Shown piece after piece: positions 1-8,233 of a stretch of 49,541 nucleotides of DNA (positions are counted from its first letter, which is position 1; every line of letters begins with the position of its first letter). This DNA comes from an uncultured Mycolicibacterium sp. (GTDB lineage: Bacteria > Actinomycetota > Actinomycetes > Mycobacteriales > Mycobacteriaceae), in the NCBI GenBank assembly GCA_945957405.1, contig CAMFLL010000005.1, forward strand, positions 1 to 49,541, written 5' to 3'. The translations under genes were made by a program, and so were the position numbers. The notes beneath the pieces are model-generated. The model worked only from the letters and a program-made list of their open reading frames with translations. It had not been told where the DNA came from and made no database searches.

Positions 1-2
1 GT

Positions 3-2747
3 GCACGACTCCGCGAGGTGGTGTCAACCGTCCGGTCCGGCACATGTCAGGTGGTGGTGCTGCGCGGAGAGGCCGGCGTCGGTAAGACCGCGTTGCTGGA
101 ATACGTCGCCGATCAGGCGAGCGGCTTCCGCAGGATCCAGGTGGCGGGCGTCGAATCCGACATGGAACTCGCCTTCGCCGGGCTGCAGCAATTGTGCGCG
201 CCGTTGCTCGACCGTCTCGACGAGCTGCCAGAACCGCAGCGGGAGGCGCTCGATGTCGCCTTCGGGCGCGGTGTGGGTGAAACACCTGACCGGTTTCTGG
301 TCGGGCTGGCGGTGCTGAGCCTGCTCGCGGCGGCCAGCGGTGACCAGCCCCTGCTCTGTGTGGTCGACGACGCGCAGTGGCTCGACGAGGTGACTGTGCA
401 GACACTGGGTTTCGTCGGTCGGCGGCTCATGGCCGAGCCCGTCGCGCTCGTGTTCGCGGCCCGCGACACCGGCGCCGCGGCGTTGACCGGGTTGCCGGGG
501 CTGACGGTCAGCGGCCTCTCGGACACCGATGCCCGTGACCTCTTGGACTCGGTGATCCTGGGCGCCATCGACCCACGCGTGCGCGACCGGATCGTCGCGG
601 AGACCCGAGGTATTCCGCTGGCACTGCTGGAGGTGCCGCGAAACGTGCCGCCGACCGAATTGTCGGGCGGTTACTGGAATTCCGGCACACGGTCATCGGC
701 GGGACAGATCGAGGAAGGCTTCACCCGCCGGATCCAGTCGCTACCGGCGGAGACCAGGATGCTGCTGCTGATCGCGGCCGCCGAGCCGGTCGGCGACGCG
801 GCACTGTTCCTGCGGGCGGCGGCGCACCTGGGGATACCCGTGGACGCATTGGCGCCTGCCGAGGCGGCGGGCGTCATCGAGTTCGGTCCGCGCATGCGCT
901 TCCACCACCCGCTGATGCGGTCGGCGGCCTACCGCGTGGCCGATCTGGGCGACCGCCGCGAGATCCACCGTGCGCTGGCGCACGCGACCGACCCGGCGTC
1001 AGACCCGGACCGGCGGGCGTGGCACGCCGCGAGCGCCGCGGCAGGCCCCGACGAGACGGTGGCCGCGGAACTCGAGGCGTCGGCCGGTCGGGCGCAGCTC
1101 CGCGGCGGCATCGCCGCGGCGGCAACGTTCCTGGAACGGGCCACCGCGCTGACCGCCGATCCCGCCACACGCAGCGTCCGGGCGCTCGCGGCGGCCCACG
1201 CAAAGCGCGACGCCGCCGCGCCTGCCGAAGCGCACGAGCTGCTGGCGGTCGCCGAACTCGGCGCGCTGTCGGCCCTGCACCAGGCCCAGGTGGCGCGGTT
1301 ACGTGCCCAGATGCAGTTCGTCCGCAGCCGGGCCGGAGATTCCGGTGCGCCGCGGGTCGGCGACACCGCGCCCGCCCTGCTCGATGCCGCCAGGCGGCTG
1401 GAGAACCTCGACGACTATTCGGCCCGCGAGAGTTACCTCGAGGCCATCGCCGCCCTCATGTACGCCGGGCGGCTCGGTGCGCCCGGGGAGCTGACCCGGG
1501 CCGCCGAAGCGGCGCTGGCCGCGGTGAACCGCGTGCCCGAATTACCGCGACCGGTGGACCTCCTGCTCAAGGGCATCGCCGAGCGGATCGTGGACGGAGT
1601 CGGGGCCGGTGTGGAGTCGCTGCGCACCGCGTTGGACACCATGTGTAGATCGGCGCGCGACAACGACACCAGCGTGCGGCGCTGGATGGTACCCGCGTTC
1701 CCCATCCTGCAGGAATCGTTCGCGCACGAGCTGTGGGACCAGTCGATCGTCGACGCGCTGTCGGCCGCGGTGGTGCGTGCGGCCCGTGAGGCCGGCGCGC
1801 TCGCCGTCCTGCCGCAGGCCCTGGTCTACCGGGCCGGCGTCCACCTGCTGCGTGGTGAATTCAACACGGCAGCAACACTTGTCGAGGAGGCCAACTCGAT
1901 CACGGCCGCCGTCGCGCCGTCGGGGCCGGTGCGCTACAACGCATTGTTCCTCAGTGCGTGGCGAGGCGACGCCGCCGATTCCACCGCCGTGATCGAGGCG
2001 GCGGTGTCGTACGCGACGGCGCGTGGCGAGGGCCGCCTGCTCAGCCTCGCCGGCTATACGCGCGCGGTGCTCTACAACGGCCTGGCGCGTTACGAGGAGG
2101 CTTTTGCCGCCGCCAGCGAGGGTTGCGCCTACGAAGATCTCGGGTTCCACAGCTGGTGCGGTTACGAGCTGATCGAGGCTGCCGCACGCACCGGCAGGCA
2201 TGCCGCCGCGGCAACGGCGATCCGGCGCTTGGAGGAACGCGCCGGCGCCAGCGGGACGGACTGGGGCTTGGGTGCGCTGGCCAGTGCGCGCGCACTGCTG
2301 GCCGACGATGGCACCGCCGAAGATCACTACCTGGAAGGGATCGAGCGCCTCGGCCGGGCGCGCATCGTCGTCCATCTGGCCCGCACCCACCTCGCCTACG
2401 GCGAGTGGCTGCGCCGGGTCAACCGGCGCGTCGATGCGCGCGGGCACCTCGGCACCGCCTTCGAGATGTTCACCAAGATGGGCGCACAAGGCTTCGCCGA
2501 ACGCACGCGCCGCGAGTTGACGGCCACCGGCGAGAAGGTCCGTAAGCAGCCGGTCGGTTCCGGTGACGAGCTGACCGCCCAGGAGTCCCAGATCGCGCGG
2601 CTGGCCGGCGACGGTCTGACCAATCAGGAGATCGGCGCGCAGCTGTTCATCAGTACCCACACCGTCGAATGGCACCTGCGCAAGGTCTTCGTCAAGCTCG
2701 GGATCACCTCACGCAGACAATTGCGCACCGTGTCGTGGGCGAGTTGA
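3..2747 (+). CDS. LuxR-family ATP-binding transcriptional regulator (LAL type), 5'-truncated
   Basis: Large STAND/AAA-type ATPase fused to a LuxR DNA-binding domain. A P-loop (GEAGVGKT) lies near the N-terminus and a Walker B-like stretch (LLCVVDDAQWLD) follows about 100 residues later. The long helical middle resembles the TPR-like region of this family, and the last ~60 residues form a LuxR helix-turn-helix (LTAQESQIARLAGDGLTNQEIG...). The reading frame is open to the window edge, and codons 3-17 encode ARLRE, which fits the usual N-terminus just before the P-loop. The gene is therefore probably missing about 10-20 codons, and the GTG at 18 is unlikely to be the true start. It likely activates transcription in an ATP-dependent way; target and inducer cannot be inferred. 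Confidence 0.9.
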   Translation, partial: ARLREVVSTVRSGTCQVVVLRGEAGVGKTALLEYVADQASGFRRIQVAGVESDMELAFAGLQQLCAPLLDRLDELPEPQREALDVAFGRGVGETPDRFLVGLAVLSLLAAASGDQPLLCVVDDAQWLDEVTVQTLGFVGRRLMAEPVALVFAARDTGAAALTGLPGLTVSGLSDTDARDLLDSVILGAIDPRVRDRIVAETRGIPLALLEVPRNVPPTELSGGYWNSGTRSSAGQIEEGFTRRIQSLPAETRMLLLIAAAEPVGDAALFLRAAAHLGIPVDALAPAEAAGVIEFGPRMRFHHPLMRSAAYRVADLGDRREIHRALAHATDPASDPDRRAWHAASAAAGPDETVAAELEASAGRAQLRGGIAAAATFLERATALTADPATRSVRALAAAHAKRDAAAPAEAHELLAVAELGALSALHQAQVARLRAQMQFVRSRAGDSGAPRVGDTAPALLDAARRLENLDDYSARESYLEAIAALMYAGRLGAPGELTRAAEAALAAVNRVPELPRPVDLLLKGIAERIVDGVGAGVESLRTALDTMCRSARDNDTSVRRWMVPAFPILQESFAHELWDQSIVDALSAAVVRAAREAGALAVLPQALVYRAGVHLLRGEFNTAATLVEEANSITAAVAPSGPVRYNALFLSAWRGDAADSTAVIEAAVSYATARGEGRLLSLAGYTRAVLYNGLARYEEAFAAASEGCAYEDLGFHSWCGYELIEAAARTGRHAAAATAIRRLEERAGASGTDWGLGALASARALLADDGTAEDHYLEGIERLGRARIVVHLARTHLAYGEWLRRVNRRVDARGHLGTAFEMFTKMGAQGFAERTRRELTATGEKVRKQPVGSGDELTAQESQIARLAGDGLTNQEIGAQLFISTHTVEWHLRKVFVKLGITSRRQLRTVSWAS

Positions 2748-2772
2748 CGCCGCATCACACCACGCACCACTG

Positions 2773-2798
2773 ACCCTTGACCACGGACTTTCAAGGGT
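2773..2798. promoter_or_regulatory. Inverted repeat between LuxR regulator and sigma factor genes
   Basis: Perfect 8-bp arms, ACCCTTGA (2773-2780) and TCAAGGGT (2791-2798), are separated by 10 bases. They lie 25 bases after the LuxR stop and about 85 bases before the sigma factor start. No T-run follows, so it could be an operator or a weak terminator hairpin. Confidence 0.35.
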
Positions 2799-2883
2799 TT
2801 GCCCGCCGTCAGTGTTCGCCAGGCTGGGAATCAGTCCAGAAACGGACTCTCATCAGCGCAAACGGCACACACGGAGGTTCGTC

Positions 2884-3525
2884 ATGGCACTCACGAGCAC
2901 GCTCGAACGCCGGAATCAGGGCCAGCGCTGCGAGGGCCTCGAGGCCTTCGAGTGCGTGCGGCCGCGGTTGTTCGCCGTCGCGTACCGGATGCTGGGGCGC
3001 GCCGCCGACGCCGAGGACGTACTGCAGGACGTGTGGCTGCGCTGGGACGGCTGTGACCGCGCGGCCGTCCGGGATGCCAGCGCATACCTGATGACCACCA
3101 CCACGCGGCTGTGCATCAACGTGCTGCAGTCCGCACATGTCCGGCGCGAGTCCTGTGTCGGACCGGCGCTGCCGGAACCCCGGGACACCGGCGCCGCAGC
3201 GGATCCCACGGTGGGCGCCGAACGCGCCGAGGCGCTGCAGGTCGCCACTGTGCTGCTGTTGGACCGGCTGTCACCGGCCGAGCGGGCGGCCTACATTCTC
3301 CGGGAGGCCTTCGACTATCCGTACGACCTCATCGCGCAGGCGATCGGGGTGACCGACGTGAACGCGCGCCAACTGGTCAGCCGCGCCCGCAGGCATCTCA
3401 CGGCGAACCGCGCCGAGCCGGAGCGGCCCACCAATCCGCAGCCGTTGGTGATGGCGATCATCACGGCCGCGCAGACGGGGGAGATGGCGCCGCTGGAAAG
3501 GATGCTGGCATGTGCAACTCGATGA
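2884..3525 (+). CDS. ECF RNA polymerase sigma factor, short SigJ/ECF41-like
   Basis: A 213-residue extracytoplasmic-function sigma factor. Region 2 spans about residues 20-90 (RLFAVAYRMLGRAADAEDVLQDVWLRW) and region 4 about 125-180 (LDRLSPAERAAYILREAFDYPYDLIAQAIGV). The start ATG at 2884 was chosen because GGAGG at 2873-2877 sits 6 bases upstream; the frame is open further upstream. SigJ/ECF41 proteins normally carry an extra ~100-residue SnoaL-like C-terminal domain. Here only its first turn is recognisable (PLVMAIITAAQTGEMAPLERMLA) before the stop. The 3' end overlaps the convergent AraC gene by 65 bases. No anti-sigma gene is adjacent. Confidence 0.88.
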   Translation: MALTSTLERRNQGQRCEGLEAFECVRPRLFAVAYRMLGRAADAEDVLQDVWLRWDGCDRAAVRDASAYLMTTTTRLCINVLQSAHVRRESCVGPALPEPRDTGAAADPTVGAERAEALQVATVLLLDRLSPAERAAYILREAFDYPYDLIAQAIGVTDVNARQLVSRARRHLTANRAEPERPTNPQPLVMAIITAAQTGEMAPLERMLACATR

Positions 3526-3961
3526 CCGGGCCCGGTTTGTCGCGGACCGGCCTGGTGGCCTGTTTCTCGACGCACGACGCCATCCCGGCCCCGGCGCTCG
3601 CGGTCTGCTCCCGGTAGGCACTCGGTGGTACGCCCACCAACTCACTGAAGCGGGTGCTGAACGTACCCAGTGACGAGCAGCCGACGGCGAAACAGACCTC
3701 GGTGACCGACAGGTCGCCACGCCGCAGCAACGCCATCGCGCGCTCGATCCGCCGTGTCATCAGATAGGAATACGGCGACTCGCCGTAGGCGATCCGGAAC
3801 CGGCGCGACAGGTGTCCCGCGGACATGTTCACCCCACGGGCCAACGCCTCGACGTCGAGCGGCTGGGCGTACTCCCGGTCGATCCGGTCCCGGACGCGGC
3901 GCAGGAGCGCAAGATCGCGCAGCGTGTGATCACCCGTCGCCTTGGAGCCCACCTGGATCAT
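3461..3961 (-). CDS. AraC-family transcriptional regulator
   Basis: A small AraC/XylS-type regulator (166 aa from the ATG at 3961) that is essentially only the DNA-binding domain. Two helix-turn-helix units are visible: LDVEALARGVNMSAGHLSRRFRIAYGESPYSYL, then a second with LSVTEVCFAVGCSSLGTFSTRFSELVGVPPSAYR. No ligand-binding domain is present. The ATG at 3961 was chosen because the protein then begins MIQVGSKATGDHTLRDLALL, a natural-looking N-terminus. An upstream in-frame ATG at 4039, with AGGG before it, is possible and adds 26 residues. The C-terminal ~25 residues run past the usual end of the fold into the antisense of the sigma factor gene. The target is unknown. Confidence 0.85.
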   Translation of the reverse strand: MIQVGSKATGDHTLRDLALLRRVRDRIDREYAQPLDVEALARGVNMSAGHLSRRFRIAYGESPYSYLMTRRIERAMALLRRGDLSVTEVCFAVGCSSLGTFSTRFSELVGVPPSAYREQTASAGAGMASCVEKQATRPVRDKPGPVIELHMPASFPAAPSPPSARP

Positions 3962-4256
3962 CGTGCCACACAGGGCGTATCGGGCTTCTCGCGGCGCCGT
4001 GTTTGCTGTCTGCGCACCGAATCCCTCAAGTGACTGCATATCAGCCCTGCGCCGATGTTTCTGCGCGAAGCCAGCACAACGCGGGGCGTGGCGCGCTTCC
4101 GGCCGCGCCGGCGGCGGCCCACTCCGACAGTGTCGGCACCGCCAGGGCAAAACATGTCGGCGGCCGATGAAAACGGTATTCCCTATTACACTTGCCGCCT
4201 AGCGCGATCGCCTCCGCGCGCGTGTAGGAACCGGGGGGTTTCCACGAGGGGAGTGG

Positions 4257-5927
4257 GTGAAGGTGCCCGACAGGTGGGTTCGGCGACGATTCGATGCCGA
4301 CCGCACGCCGCTTCCACACGGCAACCTGGCCGCCATGGCCACGGAGATCGCTGTGCCCGACGATCTCTCGGTCCTGCGCACGATGTTGCGGATCTCCAAT
4401 GCGGTGCTGTCCGCCAACTACTTTGACGAAGTGCTCGAGGAAGTCGCCGAGCAGTCACTGATCGCCTTGGGGGCGGCGGCGGTGTCGATCAGCCGATGGG
4501 AGCGCGACACCGACATCCTGCGCACCCTCATCAACGTCGGCGACCTGCGGGCCGGTGAGTACCGCTGGCCCGATCAGGACCTGTATCCGATCAGCGAGGA
4601 TCCGCACGTGCTCGGCCTGCTGCAGCACGGACGCCCCTACGTGCATGCCGTCGACGACAATCCCCGGGATCCTGCGGTGCGGGACTACCTGTTTCGCATC
4701 GGCAAGGAAAGTGAAGTCGCCGTGCCGGTGATGTTCGACGACACCATGTGGGGCGAGATCTGGGCCGCGGGCGTCGACGGCCGCCGGTTCGGTCACGACG
4801 ACGTGCAACTCCTGCAGGCCATCGCGGCGTACACCGCGGTGGCGATCGGCCGTGGAGAGTTGTTCACCACGGTCTGGCGGCACGCACACCAGGATCCGCT
4901 GACCGAGCTCGCCAACCGCCGTGCGCTCGAGGAGCGGTTCAGGCAGATCGATTGGGACCGTGTCGATCCCACGCTGTTGGTGGGCGACCTGGACGGTTTC
5001 AAGAACGTCAACGACCGCGACGGACATCCCGCGGGCGACGCGTTGTTGTGCGGGGTGGCCGCCGCACTGCGTGACAGCGCGGCCGCCGTGGACCAGGCGT
5101 TGGCCGCTCGCCTGGGGGGTGACGAATTCTGCGTTCTGCTGCCGCACGGGTCGCTGATCGACGCTGAGATGCTCGCGCACTCGGCCAGCAGCGCGATCAG
5201 CAGCACCCTCGGCCCGCACATCACGATGACATGGGGAGCGGCGGCCTGCGGCTCGAAGGTCAGGTCAGGTCAGGCCTTGCTCGCGGCCGCCGACGCGGCA
5301 CTGCTGCACGCAAAGGCGTTGGGCCCCGGCCGGTTCAGCGGTGGGGTGACGGCACCCCGTGCGGTACCGGCTGGACTCGACCGCCGCTCCGGGCGTGCCG
5401 GCAGGCGCGCTGGTGACACCCTGGTGTCGCGGGTGGCGGCTCTGGTCGATCAGCACCGGCCGATGTCGGTGCTGGCCGCTCTGGAAGTCCTTGCGCTGCA
5501 AGCCCAGAACTCCATCGACGGGGCGGGCTGGGCGGTCTCGGTGACCGGCGACGACCGGTCGAGCCTCGTCACCTCGCGTGATGTCGACAGTATGCGGCAC
5601 CCCGCGTCGGGCCTGTGGGTGCTGCGCTCCGGCGGTTCGGAAGAGATCTATCCGCTGTCGGAGTACCCGGCGACGGCGAAGGCGATCGCGACCGGGTCGT
5701 CGTTCATCGCCGCCGTCGACGACGACGCGTCCGATCCCGCCGAGGTGCAGTTGCTCACGCGCCTCGGATATCGCGCGGTACTCGGCGTCGGCGTCAGCGA
5801 CGGTGAACGCGGCTATCTCGTCGAGATCTACTCCGACGCCGGACAGGCGCCGCTGTCGGACATCACGACCTCGGTCCAGGTGCTTGCGCACTACTGCGTC
5901 AACGTGGCGGCGACGCCGGCTCCGTGA
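4257..5927 (+). CDS. Diguanylate cyclase-type protein, GAF-GGDEF-GAF
   Basis: A 556-residue probable c-di-GMP synthase. An N-terminal GAF domain (about residues 40-200) is followed by a GGDEF domain (about 211-345). That domain shows the HQDPLTELANRRAL entry helix, the metal-binding DLDGFKNVND and an intact active-site GGDEF at 287-291. The position of the usual RxxD inhibitory site just upstream reads VDQA, so product inhibition at that site is not expected. A second GAF-like domain occupies about 395-550 and repeats features of the first (YPLSEYPATA... against YPISEDPHVL...), implying an internal duplication. No EAL domain is present. The start is GTG 4257 behind GGGGAG; ATG 4335 is an alternative. 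The 3' end overlaps the convergent DUF899 gene by 29 bases. Confidence 0.88.
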   Translation: MKVPDRWVRRRFDADRTPLPHGNLAAMATEIAVPDDLSVLRTMLRISNAVLSANYFDEVLEEVAEQSLIALGAAAVSISRWERDTDILRTLINVGDLRAGEYRWPDQDLYPISEDPHVLGLLQHGRPYVHAVDDNPRDPAVRDYLFRIGKESEVAVPVMFDDTMWGEIWAAGVDGRRFGHDDVQLLQAIAAYTAVAIGRGELFTTVWRHAHQDPLTELANRRALEERFRQIDWDRVDPTLLVGDLDGFKNVNDRDGHPAGDALLCGVAAALRDSAAAVDQALAARLGGDEFCVLLPHGSLIDAEMLAHSASSAISSTLGPHITMTWGAAACGSKVRSGQALLAAADAALLHAKALGPGRFSGGVTAPRAVPAGLDRRSGRAGRRAGDTLVSRVAALVDQHRPMSVLAALEVLALQAQNSIDGAGWAVSVTGDDRSSLVTSRDVDSMRHPASGLWVLRSGGSEEIYPLSEYPATAKAIATGSSFIAAVDDDASDPAEVQLLTRLGYRAVLGVGVSDGERGYLVEIYSDAGQAPLSDITTSVQVLAHYCVNVAATPAP

Positions 5928-6654
5928 AATCTGTTGTGAGATCATCGGACCGGCCGGCCGCCAGTCGCGACCACTGCGGGATCGGCCGACCGTCGATGCG
6001 TGTGTTCGAGCCGTCCACCTGCCACGACTGAGGCCAGCCCGCGGGTGAGTCCTCCCACGGCTCTTGGCGGCCGTACACCGTCAGGTCCATCAGTGCGTAG
6101 CTGTAGTCCATGGCCTCGACGCCGCGCAGGGTGGTCCAGTACGTCTCGAACACACGGTCGCCGCGGCGCAGATAGGACACCAGGTGCATCATGCCGACGC
6201 GACGCCCGATCAGCAGTTCATCCAGCGACGGCAGTGCGGAGTACCACGGCATGTGCCAGCCCATGAAATCGCGGTAGCGGGCACCTTCGTCATAGGGCCC
6301 CTGGCAGAACACCGCGTAGCTGATATCGCGGGAATGCAGGTAGGCCAACTCGTCGACCTGGGTGGCGCACCATGTGCACCCCTCACACTGCTGGGGCGCC
6401 GGCGCGCCCTGATTCCACATGAAGTAGTAGACGATGAGCTGCCGACGGCCGTCGAACACGTCGATCAACGGGACCAGTCCGTGCGGCCCGGTGACTGTCA
6501 TACCAGCGTCGACCTCGACCATCGGAAGCCGGCGCCGAGCGGCGGCGACGGCGTCGCCTTCGCGCGTGTGCGCCTTCTCGCGAACCCGCAGGCGGCTCAG
6601 TTCGGCTTCGAAGGCGGCCCGGTCGACGGTGGGTGGGGTGGGCTCGTCGGTCAT
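5899..6654 (-). CDS. DUF899 family protein (thioredoxin-like fold), copy 1
   Basis: A 251-residue member of the DUF899 family, which has a thioredoxin-like fold and no firmly assigned reaction. Typical signatures are RRRLPMVEVD, the DVFDGRRQLIVYYFMW strand, the cysteine-containing segment CEGCTWCATQVDEL and the terminal GRQEPWEDSPAGWPQ. Three clustered cysteines make a redox role conceivable. The ATG at 6654 is used because it overlaps the stop of the preceding DUF899 gene (ATGA at 6654-6651), so the two are translationally coupled. An upstream in-frame TTG-type extension inside the neighbour is unlikely. Confidence 0.88.
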   Translation of the reverse strand: MTDEPTPPTVDRAAFEAELSRLRVREKAHTREGDAVAAARRRLPMVEVDAGMTVTGPHGLVPLIDVFDGRRQLIVYYFMWNQGAPAPQQCEGCTWCATQVDELAYLHSRDISYAVFCQGPYDEGARYRDFMGWHMPWYSALPSLDELLIGRRVGMMHLVSYLRRGDRVFETYWTTLRGVEAMDYSYALMDLTVYGRQEPWEDSPAGWPQSWQVDGSNTRIDGRPIPQWSRLAAGRSDDLTTDFTEPASPPR

Positions 6655-7349
6655 GCGGGATGTCCTTCCGGTGTCCGGTCGTAGTCGTCGTGGTACTGCC
6701 ACCATTCGTACGGTGGACTCTGCGGATAGCCGGCGGGGGAGTCCTCCCAGCTCTCCTGGCGGCCCAACGCGGTCATGTCGAGGTAGCTCCAGCTGCTGCC
6801 CAGTGCTTCGTCACCACGGTTGTTGATGAAATAGGTGCGGTAGATGCGGTCATCGGCACGGATGAACGCGTTGGTGCCGTGCCATTCATCGACACCGAAG
6901 TCGACGTCGAACGCGCGACCGGCGTCCGGGATCATGGTGTACCACGGCATCTGCCAATTCATCCGCCGCTTGAGCCCGGCGATATCCGATTGTGGTGCCC
7001 GAGAGGCGAATACCAGCGTGGTGTCGCGGGCGTTGAGGTGGGCCACGTGACCGACATTGTCGGCCACCATGGAGCAGCCGCGGCACGCGTTCTGCGGCCA
7101 GCCGCCCACTCCCTCCTCGAAGAACGCGCGGTAGACCACGAGTTGGCGGCGACCCCCGAAGAGGTCGGGCAGGGTCACCCTGCCATCGGGGCCCTCGAAG
7201 TGATAGGTGTGCTCGACCGGTGTCCAGGGCATGCGACGCCGGGCAGCCGCCATGGCGTCCCGTGCGCGGGTCAGCTCTTTCTCCTTGACCAGCATGTCCA
7301 GGCGTGCCGCTGCCCAGTCGTCCGCGGACACTATCGGCGGTGTGTTCAT
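6651..7349 (-). CDS. DUF899 family protein (thioredoxin-like fold), copy 2
   Basis: A 232-residue DUF899 protein, paralogous to the gene just downstream. It shares LLGREEL-type helices, the GGRRQLVVYRAFF strand, a terminal GRQESWEDSPAGYPQ and the overall spacing. Its cysteine segment is reduced to CRGCSMVADNVGHV, lacking the third cysteine of copy 1. The start ATG 7349 has GAGGAG about 6 bases upstream. It is the first gene of a two-gene operon that diverges from the arsR-like gene. The shared intergenic region carries an ArsR-like operator overlapping a candidate -10 (TATGTT on the minus strand, 7414-7409). Confidence 0.88.
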   Translation of the reverse strand: MNTPPIVSADDWAAARLDMLVKEKELTRARDAMAAARRRMPWTPVEHTYHFEGPDGRVTLPDLFGGRRQLVVYRAFFEEGVGGWPQNACRGCSMVADNVGHVAHLNARDTTLVFASRAPQSDIAGLKRRMNWQMPWYTMIPDAGRAFDVDFGVDEWHGTNAFIRADDRIYRTYFINNRGDEALGSSWSYLDMTALGRQESWEDSPAGYPQSPPYEWWQYHDDYDRTPEGHPA

Positions 7350-7402
7350 GCGCTCTCCTCGGTGTTGCGTGACATCGGTTCTCGGTCTCGCTCGCGCGCC
7401 AA

Positions 7403-7426
7403 ACGTTCAACATAACGGTTGAACGT
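7403..7426. promoter_or_regulatory. ArsR-type operator 1 (24-bp palindrome)
   Basis: Perfect 9-bp inverted repeat ACGTTCAAC-N6-GTTGAACGT. The core TTCAAC-N6-GTTGAA recurs 55 bases downstream in front of the arsR-like gene. The left half overlaps a candidate -10 for the DUF899 operon on the minus strand, a position suited to repression. Confidence 0.7.
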
Positions 7427-7456
7427 CAGGTCTCCAGCAGACCATGCGCCACCCGC

Positions 7457-7478
7457 TATAGTCAACAAGGTGGTTGAA
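7457..7478 (+). promoter_or_regulatory. arsR-like gene -10 element and ArsR-type operator 2
   Basis: TATAGT at 7457-7462 is a good mycobacterial -10 (TANNNT), placing the predicted start of transcription at about 7469-7470, on the GTG start codon itself. A second half-degenerate operator, GTCAAC-N6-GTTGAA (7461-7478), overlaps both the -10 and the start codon, suggesting autorepression. Confidence 0.6.
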
Positions 7479-7802
7479 GATCAGCTGCTGGACCGCACCT
7501 ACGCCGCGCTCGCCGATCCCACGCGGCGGGTGCTGCTGACGGCTCTGCGTCACGGCGACGCGCGTATCACCGACCTTGCCGCGCCGCTCCCGATGACTTT
7601 CGCCGGGGTGTCCCGTCATATCGGCGTGCTGGAGTCCGCCGGGCTCATCCGGCGTGAAGTGCGCGGTCGCGAGCACTGGGTGTCACTGCGACCCGAGGGT
7701 CTGACCATGGCGCAACAGTGGATAGAGGAACAGAACCACTTCTGGTCGACTCGCGCCGACGCGTTGGCGGCGCGCCTGGAACGCAGGAGCCGTACCCGGT
7801 GA
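7470..7802 (+). CDS. ArsR-family (SmtB-like) winged-helix repressor
   Basis: A 110-residue winged-helix regulator with the usual order: LDRTYAALADPTRRVLLTALRHGDARITDLAAPLPMTFAGVSRHIGVLESAGLIRREVRGREHWVSLRP. No obvious metal-binding cysteine pair is present, so it fits the non-metal ArsR group often paired with AHSA1/SRPBCC genes. The GTG at 7470 is preferred over the longer frame from TTG 7419 because conserved sequence begins there and the -10 TATAGT lies 7 bases upstream, predicting a leaderless mRNA. Its stop overlaps the next gene (GTGA). It probably represses itself and the divergent DUF899 operon through the two palindromes. Confidence 0.9.
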   Translation: MVEDQLLDRTYAALADPTRRVLLTALRHGDARITDLAAPLPMTFAGVSRHIGVLESAGLIRREVRGREHWVSLRPEGLTMAQQWIEEQNHFWSTRADALAARLERRSRTR

Positions 7803-8233
7803 ACGACGCTGTCACGGTCCGTGTCCAGCGGGTCATGCCCGCCGCGCCCGATGTGGTGTTCGATCAGTGGCTCGACCCGGAATCCCTGGCGGACTGGATG
7901 TGCCCGCGGCCCGACCGGTGCGTCGCCATCACGGTCGAACCGCACGTCGGCGGCGCGGTGCGCTTCGACGTCGACCACTCAGGCGCGTCGGTGCTGATCA
8001 CGGGTAGGTTCCTGGCCATCGAACGACCCACGCTGTTGCGCTTCACGTGGAGCAATTCCGACTGGCCCGATCCGACGGTCAGCAGCGTCGTCAACGTCGC
8101 CTTCGAACCCGTCGACGACGATCAGACACTGATGTCGATCGAGCACTCCCTGTTGCCGCCGTCCGAATTCGAGAGCTTCAGCAACGGCTGGACGCTCATC
8201 GCCGATCAACTCGCCGACGTGCTGTCGGGCTGA
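7799..8233 (+). CDS. SRPBCC (AHSA1/START-like) domain protein
   Basis: A 144-residue AHSA1-type SRPBCC protein with a lipid/ligand-cavity fold: VTVRVQRVMPAAPDVVFDQWLDPESLADWMCP at the N-terminus, GGAVRFDV in the middle and a C-terminal helix SFSNGWTLIADQLADVL. The GTG at 7799 overlaps the arsR stop codon by 4 bases, so the pair is co-translated. ArsR-AHSA1 pairs are common in actinobacteria, but the ligand is unknown. The 3' end overlaps the convergent P450 gene by 28 bases. Confidence 0.88.
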   Translation: MNDAVTVRVQRVMPAAPDVVFDQWLDPESLADWMCPRPDRCVAITVEPHVGGAVRFDVDHSGASVLITGRFLAIERPTLLRFTWSNSDWPDPTVSSVVNVAFEPVDDDQTLMSIEHSLLPPSEFESFSNGWTLIADQLADVLSG

